A stretch of DNA of 64,000 nucleotides from Sinisalibacter aestuarii (GCF_027923545.1 NZ_BROH01000005.1:124001-188000); one strand, 5' to 3'; counted from the first letter of the stretch, positions 1 through 8,470 are shown. Program-made: numbers and translations. Notes: generated by a model not told the origin, from the sequence alone.

Positions 1-118
1 GTACTTTGCGCCCGCCCCGGACCGCAGCCAGCAGAACGAGCAAAGCCGGATAGACAAGGTATTGATAGAGCTGAAGGAAAACGCAGATAACCGTTATCGT
101 TGCGAATACGGCAAACAT
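1..118 (-). CDS. N-terminal 39 residues of a membrane-anchored protein, possibly a family 2 glycosyltransferase (partial)
   Basis: Only the first 39 codons are inside the window; the gene continues past the left edge. The ATG at 118-116 follows a strong GAGGAGG ribosome site near 122-128, which fixes the start. The peptide begins MFAVFATITVICVFLQLY, continues through a YPALL motif and a second hydrophobic run, and ends in a basic patch (RGGRK). One hydrophobic anchor followed by positive residues is usual at the start of membrane-anchored glycosyltransferases in exopolysaccharide loci. The acetyltransferase and flippase genes downstream fit that reading. No catalytic motif is visible, so the function is inference from anchor and context only. 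Confidence 0.5.
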   Translation of the reverse strand, partial: MFAVFATITVICVFLQLYQYLVYPALLVLLAAVRGGRKV

Positions 119-340
119 GATGCCTCCTCAACTTTCACCGGACCGATGATCGCGCCGGGCGCGCCTGCCGGAAAATCCGTTTTGCCCTGAAGCCAGATTG
201 TAAATGCGCTGTGAGCCTATTGCGCAATCGCGCCGATGCGTCAAATCACGGAAGCGGTTGGCAGGCTTTTTTTCGACACGTTGCAGCGATGCCGCAAGGC
301 ATGAGTGCGAAGCGTCGGCGCAGATCATCTGCCGGCGCCC

Positions 341-1756
341 CTACTTGCCCAAAAGATGATCAGCGAGCCTGAGCGAAAACTGAACGATCGGCAGCGTCGG
401 ATTGGTGTGCCCCGACGTGGTGAAGATCGACGATCCCGCCATATAGAGGTTTTCGGTGCCAAACACGCGCGCATCCGCATCAACCACAGAGATTTCGGGG
501 TTCTCTCCCATACGGGTGCCGCCGATATGGTGATGCCCCGCAAGCACATCGTCGAGAGGATAATCGCCGTTGCTCAAAACCCAGTCATAGATCCTGATCC
601 GGCCGAGGTCGCTGTCAAGCAGCCATTCGTTGAACACCTGGAGCGATTTCACGACGGTGCGCCGGTCGAAATCGCTTTTCTTCCAATGCAAGACCGGGCG
701 CGGAATGCCGAAGCGGTCGGTCTCGCTGCCCGACAGCGTGACCCGGTTGGACTTGGTTGGCATCTGCTCCCAGGCCGACCGGATCTTGCCGCCGCAAATC
801 AACCGCCGGTCGGCGAGATCCATCAACTTCTGACCGATGCCGGGGGCGAGGCAGAGCAGGTCGTAGACCAGCTGCGAGGTCCGCTTTTTGCTGACGCCGT
901 CGATAATCAGGCCGCAGTTCATGATGCCTTGATCGCGCTGAACCTCTTCAGACAGGCCAAAGTACCTCTTGTCCGCAATTTCCGTCTCAACAAGCGCCTC
1001 ACCCAGTTCGAAGGTCGGGTGCTCCATCCAGTATTCCCCGACGGGCAGGCGCGGATCATGGAGCGCATCGCCATGCAGGCCGCGCAGCCAGATGAGCATC
1101 CGGCTGTTTTCGATGCCGCCCATCGCGAATACGAAGGTTTTCGCCCGGACCGTCAGGCTGCCGGTGTCGAATGACAGGAACTCAGCCGAGGTCATCCGGT
1201 TGTTCGAAAGGGCTACGTCGACGAGGTTTGCGTTCAGGTACAGCTTGATATTCGCGGAGTCCTTGATCTCGTCATAGTATTTTTCGCCAAACAGCGTCGG
1301 CGGTGAAAAATTGAATCCGATCTGCTTGACGCCGAATTTATTCGGCAGGCCGTCGCTGAATTCCGGGGGGACATCAACGATCCCGCAGGCTTCTTCGAAA
1401 TACGGATCAATGGCCGGTTTGCGGATTGGCCAGACCAGTTCTTCGGAGATATCCGAGCGGTTGAAGTCGCTCGCATCGAAAGTCCGGCACCAGCCACCCC
1501 AATGGTTGGTCGATCCGCCAAGATAGCGCAGCCGCGCGGTATCGAGGTCGAAATACGGATCGCCGTCGATCGTGCCCAGATAACATTCCTGGGACTCATC
1601 AGTATATTCATCGGCGCCGCCCTCGCAGAGCACGACGGATTTACCCGCCGCCCCAAGCTTGCGCGCAATGGTAATGCCCGCCGCGCCCGCTCCGATGACG
1701 CAAACGTCGCATTCCTCGGTGGAGCCTGCGTCCGCTGTGTTGAGGTCGGCTAAGAT
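341..1756 (-). CDS. GMC-family FAD-dependent oxidoreductase, start codon lost or disrupted (possible pseudogene)
   Basis: The frame encodes a GMC oxidoreductase: the FAD-binding dinucleotide motif VIGAGAAG sits at about 1699-1676 and the C-terminal GMC region has GGTRMG, the substrate-side HHHIGG and the SGHTNPTLPI segment. GMC enzymes oxidise alcohols, sugars or sterols using FAD. The problem is the start. Between the TAG at 1757-1759 and the FAD motif there is no ATG, GTG or TTG in frame; the first start codon is a GTG at 1633, which would remove the FAD motif and give a 430-aa remnant. The frame upstream of the TAG encodes a Tat-like leader, so the natural reading is one protein cut by a nonsense codon. 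Readthrough, a rare start codon or a sequencing error are alternatives. Confidence 0.75.
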   Translation of the reverse strand: MLADLNTADAGSTEECDVCVIGAGAAGITIARKLGAAGKSVVLCEGGADEYTDESQECYLGTIDGDPYFDLDTARLRYLGGSTNHWGGWCRTFDASDFNRSDISEELVWPIRKPAIDPYFEEACGIVDVPPEFSDGLPNKFGVKQIGFNFSPPTLFGEKYYDEIKDSANIKLYLNANLVDVALSNNRMTSAEFLSFDTGSLTVRAKTFVFAMGGIENSRMLIWLRGLHGDALHDPRLPVGEYWMEHPTFELGEALVETEIADKRYFGLSEEVQRDQGIMNCGLIIDGVSKKRTSQLVYDLLCLAPGIGQKLMDLADRRLICGGKIRSAWEQMPTKSNRVTLSGSETDRFGIPRPVLHWKKSDFDRRTVVKSLQVFNEWLLDSDLGRIRIYDWVLSNGDYPLDDVLAGHHHIGGTRMGENPEISVVDADARVFGTENLYMAGSSIFTTSGHTNPTLPIVQFSLRLADHLLGK

Positions 1757-1924
1757 CTAGAAGTCCTCCGGCCGCAACAACCACCCGCCGGGGTTGTTCT
1801 CGACGATGCGAATACCGCTCTCGGCGGCATGAAGCGGAAGGGCGACGGCAGACAGTAATCCGAGAGCGCCGGAGTTGAGAAAGGCGCGGCGCGAAACCCG
1901 AGTTGCGGCATTCGCATTTTGCAA
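1757..1924 (-). CDS. Tat-type leader peptide in frame with the GMC gene, ending at TAG
   Basis: A 55-residue reading starting at TTG 1924 contains a twin-arginine signal (SRRAFLNSGALGLL) and a hydrophobic stretch ending in ALPLHAAES, then about 20 residues up to GGWLLRPEDF and a TAG. It is in the same frame as the GMC oxidoreductase that follows at once (ILADLNTADAG). Tat signals export folded, cofactor-bearing proteins, which fits an FAD enzyme. It may be the broken N-terminus of that enzyme, or a very small exported protein. A longer reading from GTG 2062 exists but its extra residues do not look coding. No good ribosome site is visible for either start. Confidence 0.4.
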   Translation of the reverse strand: MQNANAATRVSRRAFLNSGALGLLSAVALPLHAAESGIRIVENNPGGWLLRPEDF

Positions 1925-2451
1925 AGCCCCGGTGCCTGGCACACCTTTCGGTGCCCCGCCAAGTACGTCCTGGAAGACCAATGCTGCCAATGCTTTAGCT
2001 TTCGATCCCGGGCATATGCCCACTGCCATCCAATGAAAAACCGGCCAATCCGAAACAAACACCAGAACCCAACGCGCGCATCATGTCATGCCTGTTCGGG
2101 TAGCTGCAAGTAGGCAGCACGGCCTTTTTTCGAAACAATCGGTCACCAACCCGTTCACGCGGCATCGCAGCCGCGATCCCGAAAATCGTTACAATTGGAA
2201 CGGCGAACTCCCGCCGATCGGACTCGGTATCATTTTTCACCCCCCGCAAATTACCATTTTGGGACTCCGAGCGGCGAAAATCCGCCAAGGATACGCGCCG
2301 CGCCGCCGACAAAGTGCCGTCCAACATTCGCCACCTTTCTCATGCAGCGTTGTTTGGTCATTTGAACATGCCTGATCGCAGTTACCCAGTTTCTCGTTGC
2401 CATTCCCATCTGGTCGGGCCATCAACGCAACAAAAAACCGAGCGAATAGTC
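1925..2451. other. 527-bp intergenic region between the GMC/Tat frame and the RTX gene
   Basis: The two flanking genes are divergent, so this stretch should hold two promoters. It is less GC-rich than the coding DNA around it. I see no convincing -35/-10 pair, terminator, dyad or RNA gene. Short open frames here show no ribosome sites and no recognisable motifs. Confidence 0.4.
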
Positions 2452-4044
2452 ATGGCAGGCACGACTTCATACCTGAGTTACGACTCCGAATATATCCGGC
2501 CCTTTGGTCCGAACGCCCCGTGGAACATTCCGATCTCGAAACTCGAGATCGACCCCGACAGCGACCATCTGGCCAAGCTTCTGTGGAACGATTCATTCAC
2601 GGATCGCCCCGAACGCAATTTCAACATCAACAACACCTCTTATACCTACCCGGTCTACGAGGTCACCGAAGACACCAAGTACTATAAGGTCAAAGACCTG
2701 AACGGCTGGGGCAATCTCGGCGGCGAATACATCCCCTTCGACCCGTCGTGGAAAGCGGCCCCCGGCTCCGACGCTCAGATCATCATTCTCGACCCGGCAA
2801 CCGGGCGCGAGTGGGATCTGTGGCAGGCTTCCTTCAACGGCAGCGTCGTCACCATCTCGAACGGCAACCTTGTGACCGGCTACGGCGGGTCCGACAGTTA
2901 CTTCGAGCGTGAAGTCGGGTTCGAACCGTCGCGCGGCGCCGGTATTCAGTATCTCGCCATGCTGGTGCGGCCCGAGGAAGTGGCGCAGGGCCGGATCGAA
3001 CACGCGCTGTCGATGCCGATCCGTAATACCAGCGGCGCCGAATTCGTGTCGCCCGCAACCAAGATCGAATTCGAAGGCATGCGCCTGAATGGCATCCCCG
3101 AAGGAACGCGCTTCGCGCTGGACGTCACTTATGCCGAGATCGACAGGCATCTCGCCAGCCTGCCCGACGACGTACCCCAGGTGACCATCGACAGCCTGCG
3201 CGTGATCATGGTGGCGCTCAAGGAATACGGCTGGTTCATCACCGACACCGCCGGCTCGACCCATTTCCAGCTCGAGTCGACCACCTCGGCCAAAGCCGAA
3301 TGGGCAGCACTCGGCATGATCGACACGCAATACAACGACTTCAACACCTACCCGCGCGATGCGCTGGACGGGCTGCTGACCAAGGAACGGATCGTCGCCT
3401 ATGCGCCGAGCGAGCTTTATCCGGACTACAACCCGGACAATGAAGGCCTCGGCAGCGGCAAGGTACATGACGCGGTCGATGCCGGGATCGGCGCCGCAAT
3501 CGTCGAAAAAGTGTTCGGCGGGCGCAACAACGATGTGCTCAATGGCGGCGATGATGATGAAAACTTTTTCGGTCGCCGCGGCAACGACAAGGTCTTTGCC
3601 AAAGGCGGCGACGACAAGGCCTTCGGCGGCAAAGGCAATGACGGCATGTTCGGCGGTATCGGAAACGATCTCCTGAACGGCAAGAACGGGCGTGACTACC
3701 TCTTCGGCGGCGCTGGCAACGATCGTATCATCGGCGGCGGCCACCGCGACGTAATCGCTGGCGGCACCGGCAATGACACCCTGACCGGCGGCAGCGGCGC
3801 CGACCGTTTCGTCTACAAGACCGGCTGGGGCTATGACGAGATCACCGATTTCAAGGCAGTCGGTCGCCAGCACGACACGCTCGACCTGCGCGGCCTCGCG
3901 TCGATCGACAGCTGGGACGATCTGGTGAACAACCACATGTTCCAGAACGACAACGACGTGGTGATCGACGGCCTCAACGGCGATGAGATCGTGCTCTTCG
4001 ATGTGAACATCAACCACCTCGACCGCGCGGATTTCCTGATCTGA
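2452..4044 (+). CDS. RTX calcium-binding secreted protein with an N-terminal domain of unknown function
   Basis: 530 residues from ATG 2452; an upstream in-frame ATG at 2314 is less likely because the extra 46 residues look non-coding. Residues about 356-454 form eleven consecutive nonapeptides of the GGxGxDxxx type (such as GGKGNDGMF and GGAGNDRII), the calcium-binding RTX roll of type I secreted proteins. They are followed by an acidic tail that ends in hydrophobic residues (FLI), typical of a C-terminal secretion signal; no N-terminal signal peptide is present. The first 350 residues are a separate domain with motifs ILDPATGREWDLW, EGMRLNGIPEGTRFALD and EYGWFITDTAGS. I do not recognise a catalytic motif, though the aromatic-rich pattern could suit carbohydrate binding or processing. 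Context suggests a surface-polysaccharide locus. Confidence 0.85.
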   Translation: MAGTTSYLSYDSEYIRPFGPNAPWNIPISKLEIDPDSDHLAKLLWNDSFTDRPERNFNINNTSYTYPVYEVTEDTKYYKVKDLNGWGNLGGEYIPFDPSWKAAPGSDAQIIILDPATGREWDLWQASFNGSVVTISNGNLVTGYGGSDSYFEREVGFEPSRGAGIQYLAMLVRPEEVAQGRIEHALSMPIRNTSGAEFVSPATKIEFEGMRLNGIPEGTRFALDVTYAEIDRHLASLPDDVPQVTIDSLRVIMVALKEYGWFITDTAGSTHFQLESTTSAKAEWAALGMIDTQYNDFNTYPRDALDGLLTKERIVAYAPSELYPDYNPDNEGLGSGKVHDAVDAGIGAAIVEKVFGGRNNDVLNGGDDDENFFGRRGNDKVFAKGGDDKAFGGKGNDGMFGGIGNDLLNGKNGRDYLFGGAGNDRIIGGGHRDVIAGGTGNDTLTGGSGADRFVYKTGWGYDEITDFKAVGRQHDTLDLRGLASIDSWDDLVNNHMFQNDNDVVIDGLNGDEIVLFDVNINHLDRADFLI

Positions 4045-4094
4045 GGCGTCGGGCGGCTCACCGCCCGATACCATCGCTCGGACCAATGACACTG

Positions 4095-4128
4095 GCACGG
4101 ACCTGCATCCGCAGGTTCGTGCTTTTTT
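4095..4128 (+). terminator. Intrinsic terminator of the RTX gene
   Basis: A 12-bp stem (GCACGGACCTGC at 4095-4106 pairing with GCAGGTTCGTGC at 4111-4122, one G-U pair) with an ATCC loop is followed by six T residues. A second small hairpin, GGGCGG/CCGCCC, lies just after the stop codon near 4049-4064. Confidence 0.85.
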
Positions 4129-4291
4129 CGTCGCGACGCGCACCCTGCAGATGCTACCGCGTTGAAAAAACCTGCGCTGTTTTCACGTATCTGCCAAAAG
4201 GTTGCCTATATTTGATGGTGCATTGTGTTCGCGCGCGCTGTTTGCGCGTTGTTTGAGACGATATGGGATTTCAGAAAGGGCCTTGCTCAGC

Positions 4292-5380
4292 ATGACTTGG
4301 AGCTTTTCCTGGCAAACCGATTGGTCCGGCCTGTGGGACGACACGTTTCTCGAGCATTGGACCTCCGCCTTCCAGCCCGGATCAGGCGCGCGGGTTTCGC
4401 CTTTCATGCATCCGGCGGTCGTGCGCGCCTGGGTCGAAACGGTGGGCTTCGAGGGCGGCGACCCGGTCTGGTTCACCGCGACGCATCCCGACGGGCGCGA
4501 AGTCTTCCAGATCCTGGTTCGCGAAAAACGCAGCGGGGTCGGTGAGAGCGTCCGCTCGTTGATCGCCCTCGGTGAGCACCGGTTCGATTTCACCGAACCG
4601 GTGGTCTTTCCGGCGCATGATGGCAGCACCACGCTGGAGCAGGATTTCTGGAAGGCGCTCGCGGAGGATCTGCGCCAACGTCAGGGCGACTGGTTCGATC
4701 GCCTCGAATTTCCCCGCGTGCGCGCGGACACGCTCGGCAGCTACCGCCCCGAAGGCGAAACCGACGTTGCCCCCTATCTCGACCTGACCCGGCTCGGCTC
4801 GATCGAGGATTTCATGGACACGCGCAAGGGCCGCAGCCGCCGCAGCATCCGCCGCCGGGTGAAGCGTTGCGCCGAAGCGGGCGAATTTTCCTTCCAGGTG
4901 CTCGGAGCGGACGAGATCGACCGGATCCTGAGCTGGATTCCCCGGATCGTCCGGCAGAAACGGCGAAAGTTCTCCGACGATCAGAGCATGGACCGGTTCG
5001 AAAGCTTCCTTACGCGACTGGTCTGCGACGGCCTTCCGGCCGGCCTGCCGCTCTGCTCGTCCTGCAGCCTAGACGGGCGCGACATTTCCTGGAGCATTGA
5101 CTTTGAGCTCGGAGGAGAGCTGTTTCTCTACACGTCAGACTTCGACCCGGACTTCAGCATTTACGGCCTGGGCAATGTTCATACTTATCACCAGCTCGAT
5201 TGGGCAATTTCAAACAGGATGCGGATTGTGAATTTCATGTGGGGCGATGAAGCCTACAAAGCGGCCTGGACCGACGGCAAGGTGCAAACCCTGCACCGCA
5301 TTCGGTTCGACAATCCCAGCCTGTTGAGCCGGTTCCGTCTGTTCATCGACAGCGCCGCGCGCCGCGCGCAGCAAGCGTAG
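4292..5380 (+). CDS. CelD/BcsL-type (FemAB/GNAT-like) acetyltransferase
   Basis: 362 residues from ATG 4292, with a GAAAGGG ribosome-site candidate at 4274-4280; a TTG at 4202 would add 30 residues of poor quality. The C-terminal half carries the basic helix RSRRSIRRRVKRC, the segment FLYTSDFDPDFSIYGLGNV and the hallmark GDEAYKAAWTDG near residue 320. This pattern is typical of the CelD/BcsL branch of GNAT-fold acyltransferases found in cellulose and exopolysaccharide clusters. The donor is probably an acyl-CoA and the acceptor a sugar or lipid-linked intermediate, by analogy only. The flippase gene follows 8 bp downstream, so the two are probably one transcript. Confidence 0.8.
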   Translation: MTWSFSWQTDWSGLWDDTFLEHWTSAFQPGSGARVSPFMHPAVVRAWVETVGFEGGDPVWFTATHPDGREVFQILVREKRSGVGESVRSLIALGEHRFDFTEPVVFPAHDGSTTLEQDFWKALAEDLRQRQGDWFDRLEFPRVRADTLGSYRPEGETDVAPYLDLTRLGSIEDFMDTRKGRSRRSIRRRVKRCAEAGEFSFQVLGADEIDRILSWIPRIVRQKRRKFSDDQSMDRFESFLTRLVCDGLPAGLPLCSSCSLDGRDISWSIDFELGGELFLYTSDFDPDFSIYGLGNVHTYHQLDWAISNRMRIVNFMWGDEAYKAAWTDGKVQTLHRIRFDNPSLLSRFRLFIDSAARRAQQA

Positions 5381-5388
5381 GGCGGGCA

Positions 5389-6837
5389 ATGCAAGGACGC
5401 AGAGCAGTTCTGGGCGTCTCGGTGACGATGGCGTCGTACCTCGTCTCCCGCGCGATCAATCTGAGTGTCACGATCATCCTTGCCCGGTCGCTTGGGCCGT
5501 CAGAGATGGGCATCCTGGCCTTCGCGCTGCTCGCGGTCGAAATATTCGATTTCCTGCGCGATTTCGGCCTGCGCGAAACGCTGATCTACGACCGGACCGA
5601 AGATCCGCGCCTGCGCACCACCGCCTTTGCGATGATCATGGGGGTCGGGCTGATGCAGTCGGCCGCGCTTCTGATCTTCGCTCCATTCGCGCATGGGCTG
5701 GTGGACGATCCGGTCATCGTTCCGGTGCTGATGTGGATGGCAGTGCTCTTTCCGATCAACGCACTCGGCTCGGTGCAGGACGCGCTCCTGCAACGCGGCT
5801 TCCGGTTCAGCGCCCTGGCTCTGGCCGAGGTGCTGGGCGTCGCCACCAAGGCCGCGGTGGCCATCAGCCTTATCCTTTACGGCGCGGGGATCTGGAGCAT
5901 CGTGATCGGTATGCTGTGCGGCGCGGCGGTTCGCGTATCCATCGTCTGGCTCGCCTCCGACTGGCGCCCGCATGGCCCCTCGCCCACCTGGGAGAAGGCG
6001 CGCGAACTGTTCCGCTATGGCCGCCACATCATCGCCTCCAGCATCGTCAACGTCGTCCAGATGCGGGTCGACCAGATGGTGATCGTCGCGACGGTGGGCG
6101 ATACGGCGCTCGGGATCTACTACGTAGCGGCCCGGATTCCCGAGATCGTCATTCTCGGGGTGAACGGCGTGATCACCAAGGTGGTCTTCCCGGCCTTCTC
6201 CAACCTGTCGCATGATGCCGAAAAGCTGGTCGCCGCCTATCGCACCACCATCGCCGCGTCGATGACGCTGATCGCGCCCATCGGGCTTGGCCTCGCCGCG
6301 TCATCCGCGCTGGTGGTGCATGTCGTATTCGGCGCCGAATGGGACGCCGCCGCGCCGGTTCTGCTCTTCCTCGTTCTGAGCGGCATTCCGGCGACCATCG
6401 GCTGGAGTTCGGGCGACATTTTCAAAGCCACGGGCAAGCCGCAATATCTGTGGATCCTGATGACAATCGAAACCATCGCCGTCATTCCGCCGATCCTGAT
6501 CGTCGCCAAAGTCTCGGGCGATATCACCTCGGTGGCCGCGGTGATGTTTTTCGGTGAAATCTTCGCCGCGACGATCCGGCTCCTCACCCTGTCGAAAGTA
6601 TCCGGCATCCCGGTCTCGGCCACGCTTGGCGCATCGGTCCGGCCATTGGCGGCGGCGCTGCTGATGGCACTCGCGGTCTACCTGTTCATCCAGTTCAACC
6701 CGCTCGGGCTCGCGCCCGGCCTGCTGGTCGTGGCGATGATTCTCCTCGGCGCGGTGGTCTATGCTGGCACGCTGGCGGTGATCGACCGCGAAAACCTCGC
6801 CTATTGGTACCACACGGTGTTTGGCGAGCGCGAATGA
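5389..6837 (+). CDS. Polysaccharide flippase of the Wzx/MATE-like superfamily
   Basis: 482 residues with many hydrophobic helices along the whole length. The N-terminal motif LSVTIILARSLGPSEMGILA is the usual start of oligosaccharide-flippase proteins, and the middle repeats the pattern (VRMRVDQMVIVATVGDTALG type). Such proteins flip lipid-linked oligosaccharide across the inner membrane before polymerisation. The ATG lies 8 bp after the acetyltransferase stop with GGGCGGG as ribosome site. With the putative glycosyltransferase at the left edge this supports a surface-polysaccharide locus. No polymerase (Wzy) or chain-length regulator is inside the window. Confidence 0.88.
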   Translation: MQGRRAVLGVSVTMASYLVSRAINLSVTIILARSLGPSEMGILAFALLAVEIFDFLRDFGLRETLIYDRTEDPRLRTTAFAMIMGVGLMQSAALLIFAPFAHGLVDDPVIVPVLMWMAVLFPINALGSVQDALLQRGFRFSALALAEVLGVATKAAVAISLILYGAGIWSIVIGMLCGAAVRVSIVWLASDWRPHGPSPTWEKARELFRYGRHIIASSIVNVVQMRVDQMVIVATVGDTALGIYYVAARIPEIVILGVNGVITKVVFPAFSNLSHDAEKLVAAYRTTIAASMTLIAPIGLGLAASSALVVHVVFGAEWDAAAPVLLFLVLSGIPATIGWSSGDIFKATGKPQYLWILMTIETIAVIPPILIVAKVSGDITSVAAVMFFGEIFAATIRLLTLSKVSGIPVSATLGASVRPLAAALLMALAVYLFIQFNPLGLAPGLLVVAMILLGAVVYAGTLAVIDRENLAYWYHTVFGERE

Positions 6838-6904
6838 CGCAGCGTCACGAAACCCACCGAAACCCTGCCATCTGAGGCAGTTGGCGGCCACAGTTCATGC
6901 CCCG

Positions 6905-6940
6905 CTCGGTGCCCGATCCGGGCCCGCCGGGGGCACCGAG
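6905..6940. repeat. Perfect 10-bp stem-loop after the flippase gene
   Basis: CTCGGTGCCC at 6905-6914 pairs perfectly with GGGCACCGAG at 6931-6940 around a 16-nt GC-rich loop that can itself fold. There is no T tract, so this may be a factor-dependent 3' end or mRNA stabiliser rather than an intrinsic terminator. Confidence 0.5.
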
Positions 6941-6968
6941 TCGCGGGCCGCCTGCCATGATTCGCGCC

Positions 6969-6987
6969 CGAAATTGCCACAATTTCG
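6969..6987. promoter_or_regulatory. Dyad CGAAATT-5-AATTTCG upstream of luxR
   Basis: CGAAATT at 6969-6975 and its exact reverse complement AATTTCG at 6981-6987 are separated by GCCAC. It lies about 160 bp before the LuxR start. The size is right for a dimeric regulator, but no regulator can be named. Confidence 0.4.
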
Positions 6988-7068
6988 CCCGATTCGGCTC
7001 AAGGGAGCCCCGGCAGTCCCCCTGACACCCCCTCCGACCGCTAGGGGGAGGCCCATCATCTAGGCCCT

Positions 7069-7111
7069 TTTCCGCGGAAAGAGCAAAATATCGCGTCGCG
7101 CGCGATATTTT
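7069..7111. promoter_or_regulatory. Paired palindromes directly upstream of luxR (candidate operator)
   Basis: Two dyads lie side by side. TTTCCGCGGAAA (7069-7080) is a perfect 12-bp palindrome. AAAATATCGCG (7085-7095) and CGCGATATTTT (7101-7111) are perfect 11-bp arms around TCGCG. The second ends 37 bp before the LuxR ATG, where an operator or promoter would be expected. Autoregulation by the LuxR protein is possible but unproven; the dyad is not an obvious copy of the V. fischeri lux box. Confidence 0.5.
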
Positions 7112-7148
7112 CCAAAGCGTGGGCAATTGGGGGTTGTAAGGGGGGATA

Positions 7149-7781
7149 ATGCGCCTTTACCTATACAATATGGGGCGAAATCATGTCATAGATAACCTGT
7201 TGGTGGAGTTGGGCGAACAAGCCCCGGCCGGGTATTACCTGGCCCTTCATATCAGATTCGCCGCCCCCCTCATGATGTTCCAAACGTTCAATCCCGACTG
7301 GATTGATCGTTACACCCAAAATGCCTATGCCCTGCGCGATCCGCTCGTCGCCTGGGGCATCTCCAGGACCGGCGCGACTCGCTGGAGCGCCATCGACCTT
7401 CCCGACCCGTTCGAGATCATGCGCGAAGCGGCGACCTACGGGCTGGTCTACGGCGTCTGCGTCTCCTGCGGCCCGATGTCATCGCGCACAATCGCCTCAG
7501 CGGCGCGCGCGGACCGGGAATTCACCGACGAGGAGATCGCCGCGATCACCGGCACGGTCCTGCACCTGCACCACGAAACAGAACCCCCCGACAATCTCAC
7601 GCCCGCCGAAATCGAGGCGTTGAAGATACTCGCATCGGGGGAGCGCTATGCCGCCGGGGCCGCCCGGCTTGGCATCTCGGAATCCGCGCTGAAGGCGCGG
7701 CTTTCGACCGCGCGCAAAAAGCTATTCGCCCGTACTTCTGCCGAAGCCATTCAACGCGCAAAGGACTACCGACTGCTCTAG
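7149..7781 (+). CDS. LuxR-family quorum-sensing transcriptional regulator
   Basis: 210 residues. The N-terminal half is an autoinducer-binding domain with the family pattern W-x(3)-Y (DWIDRY), DP (LRDPLV) and a downstream RWS. The C-terminal 60 residues form a LuxR-type helix-turn-helix (LTPAEIEALKILASGERYAA, then SESALKARLSTARKKL). The ATG at 7149 follows AAGGGGGGAT. It sits 93 bp upstream of an acyl-homoserine-lactone synthase gene in the same direction, so it is most likely the cognate receptor. The HTH is slightly divergent from the canonical GxSxxTVxxH recognition helix, as in many Rhodobacterales LuxR proteins. Confidence 0.9.
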   Translation: MRLYLYNMGRNHVIDNLLVELGEQAPAGYYLALHIRFAAPLMMFQTFNPDWIDRYTQNAYALRDPLVAWGISRTGATRWSAIDLPDPFEIMREAATYGLVYGVCVSCGPMSSRTIASAARADREFTDEEIAAITGTVLHLHHETEPPDNLTPAEIEALKILASGERYAAGAARLGISESALKARLSTARKKLFARTSAEAIQRAKDYRLL

Positions 7782-7874
7782 GCCTGTGGAGCAAAAGGAA
7801 ACTGAGTTCGATGCGAGCCACGGCAGGAGGCGAGCGAGTAGCTGCTGTTAAAAAACCTGACTTGGAGGAATCCG

Positions 7875-8462
7875 ATGCAGACCACCACGCTATCATTCGC
7901 CAACATACACAATCATGGCGAACTCTTTGCGAACCTTCTTCGCGCCCGGCGTCAGAGTTTCATCGTCCGTAACAAGTGGAATTTGCCCGAAGCAATGGGC
8001 ATGGAGTTCGATCAGTACGACACGCCGGCAAGCCGCTGGGTGGCGGTGCACCATCTTGGCCGCGTCTATGCCGGTATCCGGCTGACCCCGACGACGGCGC
8101 GGGTGGGCATCTACACCTATATGATCCGCGATGCCCAGCGCGGGCTTCTGGATTCGATCCCGTCGAACCTTCTCTATGAAGAAGCGCCGGTGGCCGAAAA
8201 CATCTGGGAAAGCTCGCGGGTCTTCGTGGCCGCCGACACGCCGCAAAAGCTGCGCCGCGTTGTGCACCTGCACCTCATCGAAGAGATGACCAAGGCCGCG
8301 CGCGATCTGGGCGCGACCCGGGTGCTGGGACTGATCCCCGCCAACTGGCCGCGTTGGGCCAGGCGGCGCGGGCTTGACGCTGAGCCGGCAGGGCCGGTTC
8401 TGAACATCGACGGGATTGATAACCAGGTGGTCTCCATCAATCTCGCCGACAAGATGCACTGA
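7875..8462 (+). CDS. Acyl-homoserine-lactone synthase (LuxI family)
   Basis: 195 residues, the usual LuxI length. Most invariant residues of the family can be located: R25 and F29, W35, D46 and D49 (FDQYD), R69 (AGIRL), and the E112/R115 pair in WESSRVFV. These enzymes make N-acyl-homoserine lactone from S-adenosylmethionine and an acyl carrier protein-bound or CoA-bound acyl chain in the cytoplasm. The start at 7875 has a strong TTGGAGGAA ribosome site. The acyl chain length cannot be read from the sequence. Together with the upstream LuxR gene this is a complete quorum-sensing pair. Confidence 0.93.
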   Translation: MQTTTLSFANIHNHGELFANLLRARRQSFIVRNKWNLPEAMGMEFDQYDTPASRWVAVHHLGRVYAGIRLTPTTARVGIYTYMIRDAQRGLLDSIPSNLLYEEAPVAENIWESSRVFVAADTPQKLRRVVHLHLIEEMTKAARDLGATRVLGLIPANWPRWARRRGLDAEPAGPVLNIDGIDNQVVSINLADKMH

Positions 8463-8470
8463 CACGAGCC

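Noticed and set aside
219-228. Palindrome ATTGCGCAAT in the left intergenic region
   Set aside because: Only 10 bp, isolated and not at a clear promoter distance; likely chance.
3517-3815. Tandem repeats that might be taken for a CRISPR or DNA satellite
   Set aside because: The 27-bp period is that of the RTX nonapeptides in a coding frame, without conserved spacers.
2593-4143. Open frame of 516 codons on the minus strand opposite the RTX gene
   Set aside because: Its Val/Ala-rich repeats are the complement of the GGxGxD repeats; it also crosses the terminator.
7782-7874. Lux box upstream of the luxI-type gene
   Set aside because: No convincing 18-20 bp dyad is present in the 93-bp gap between the two genes.
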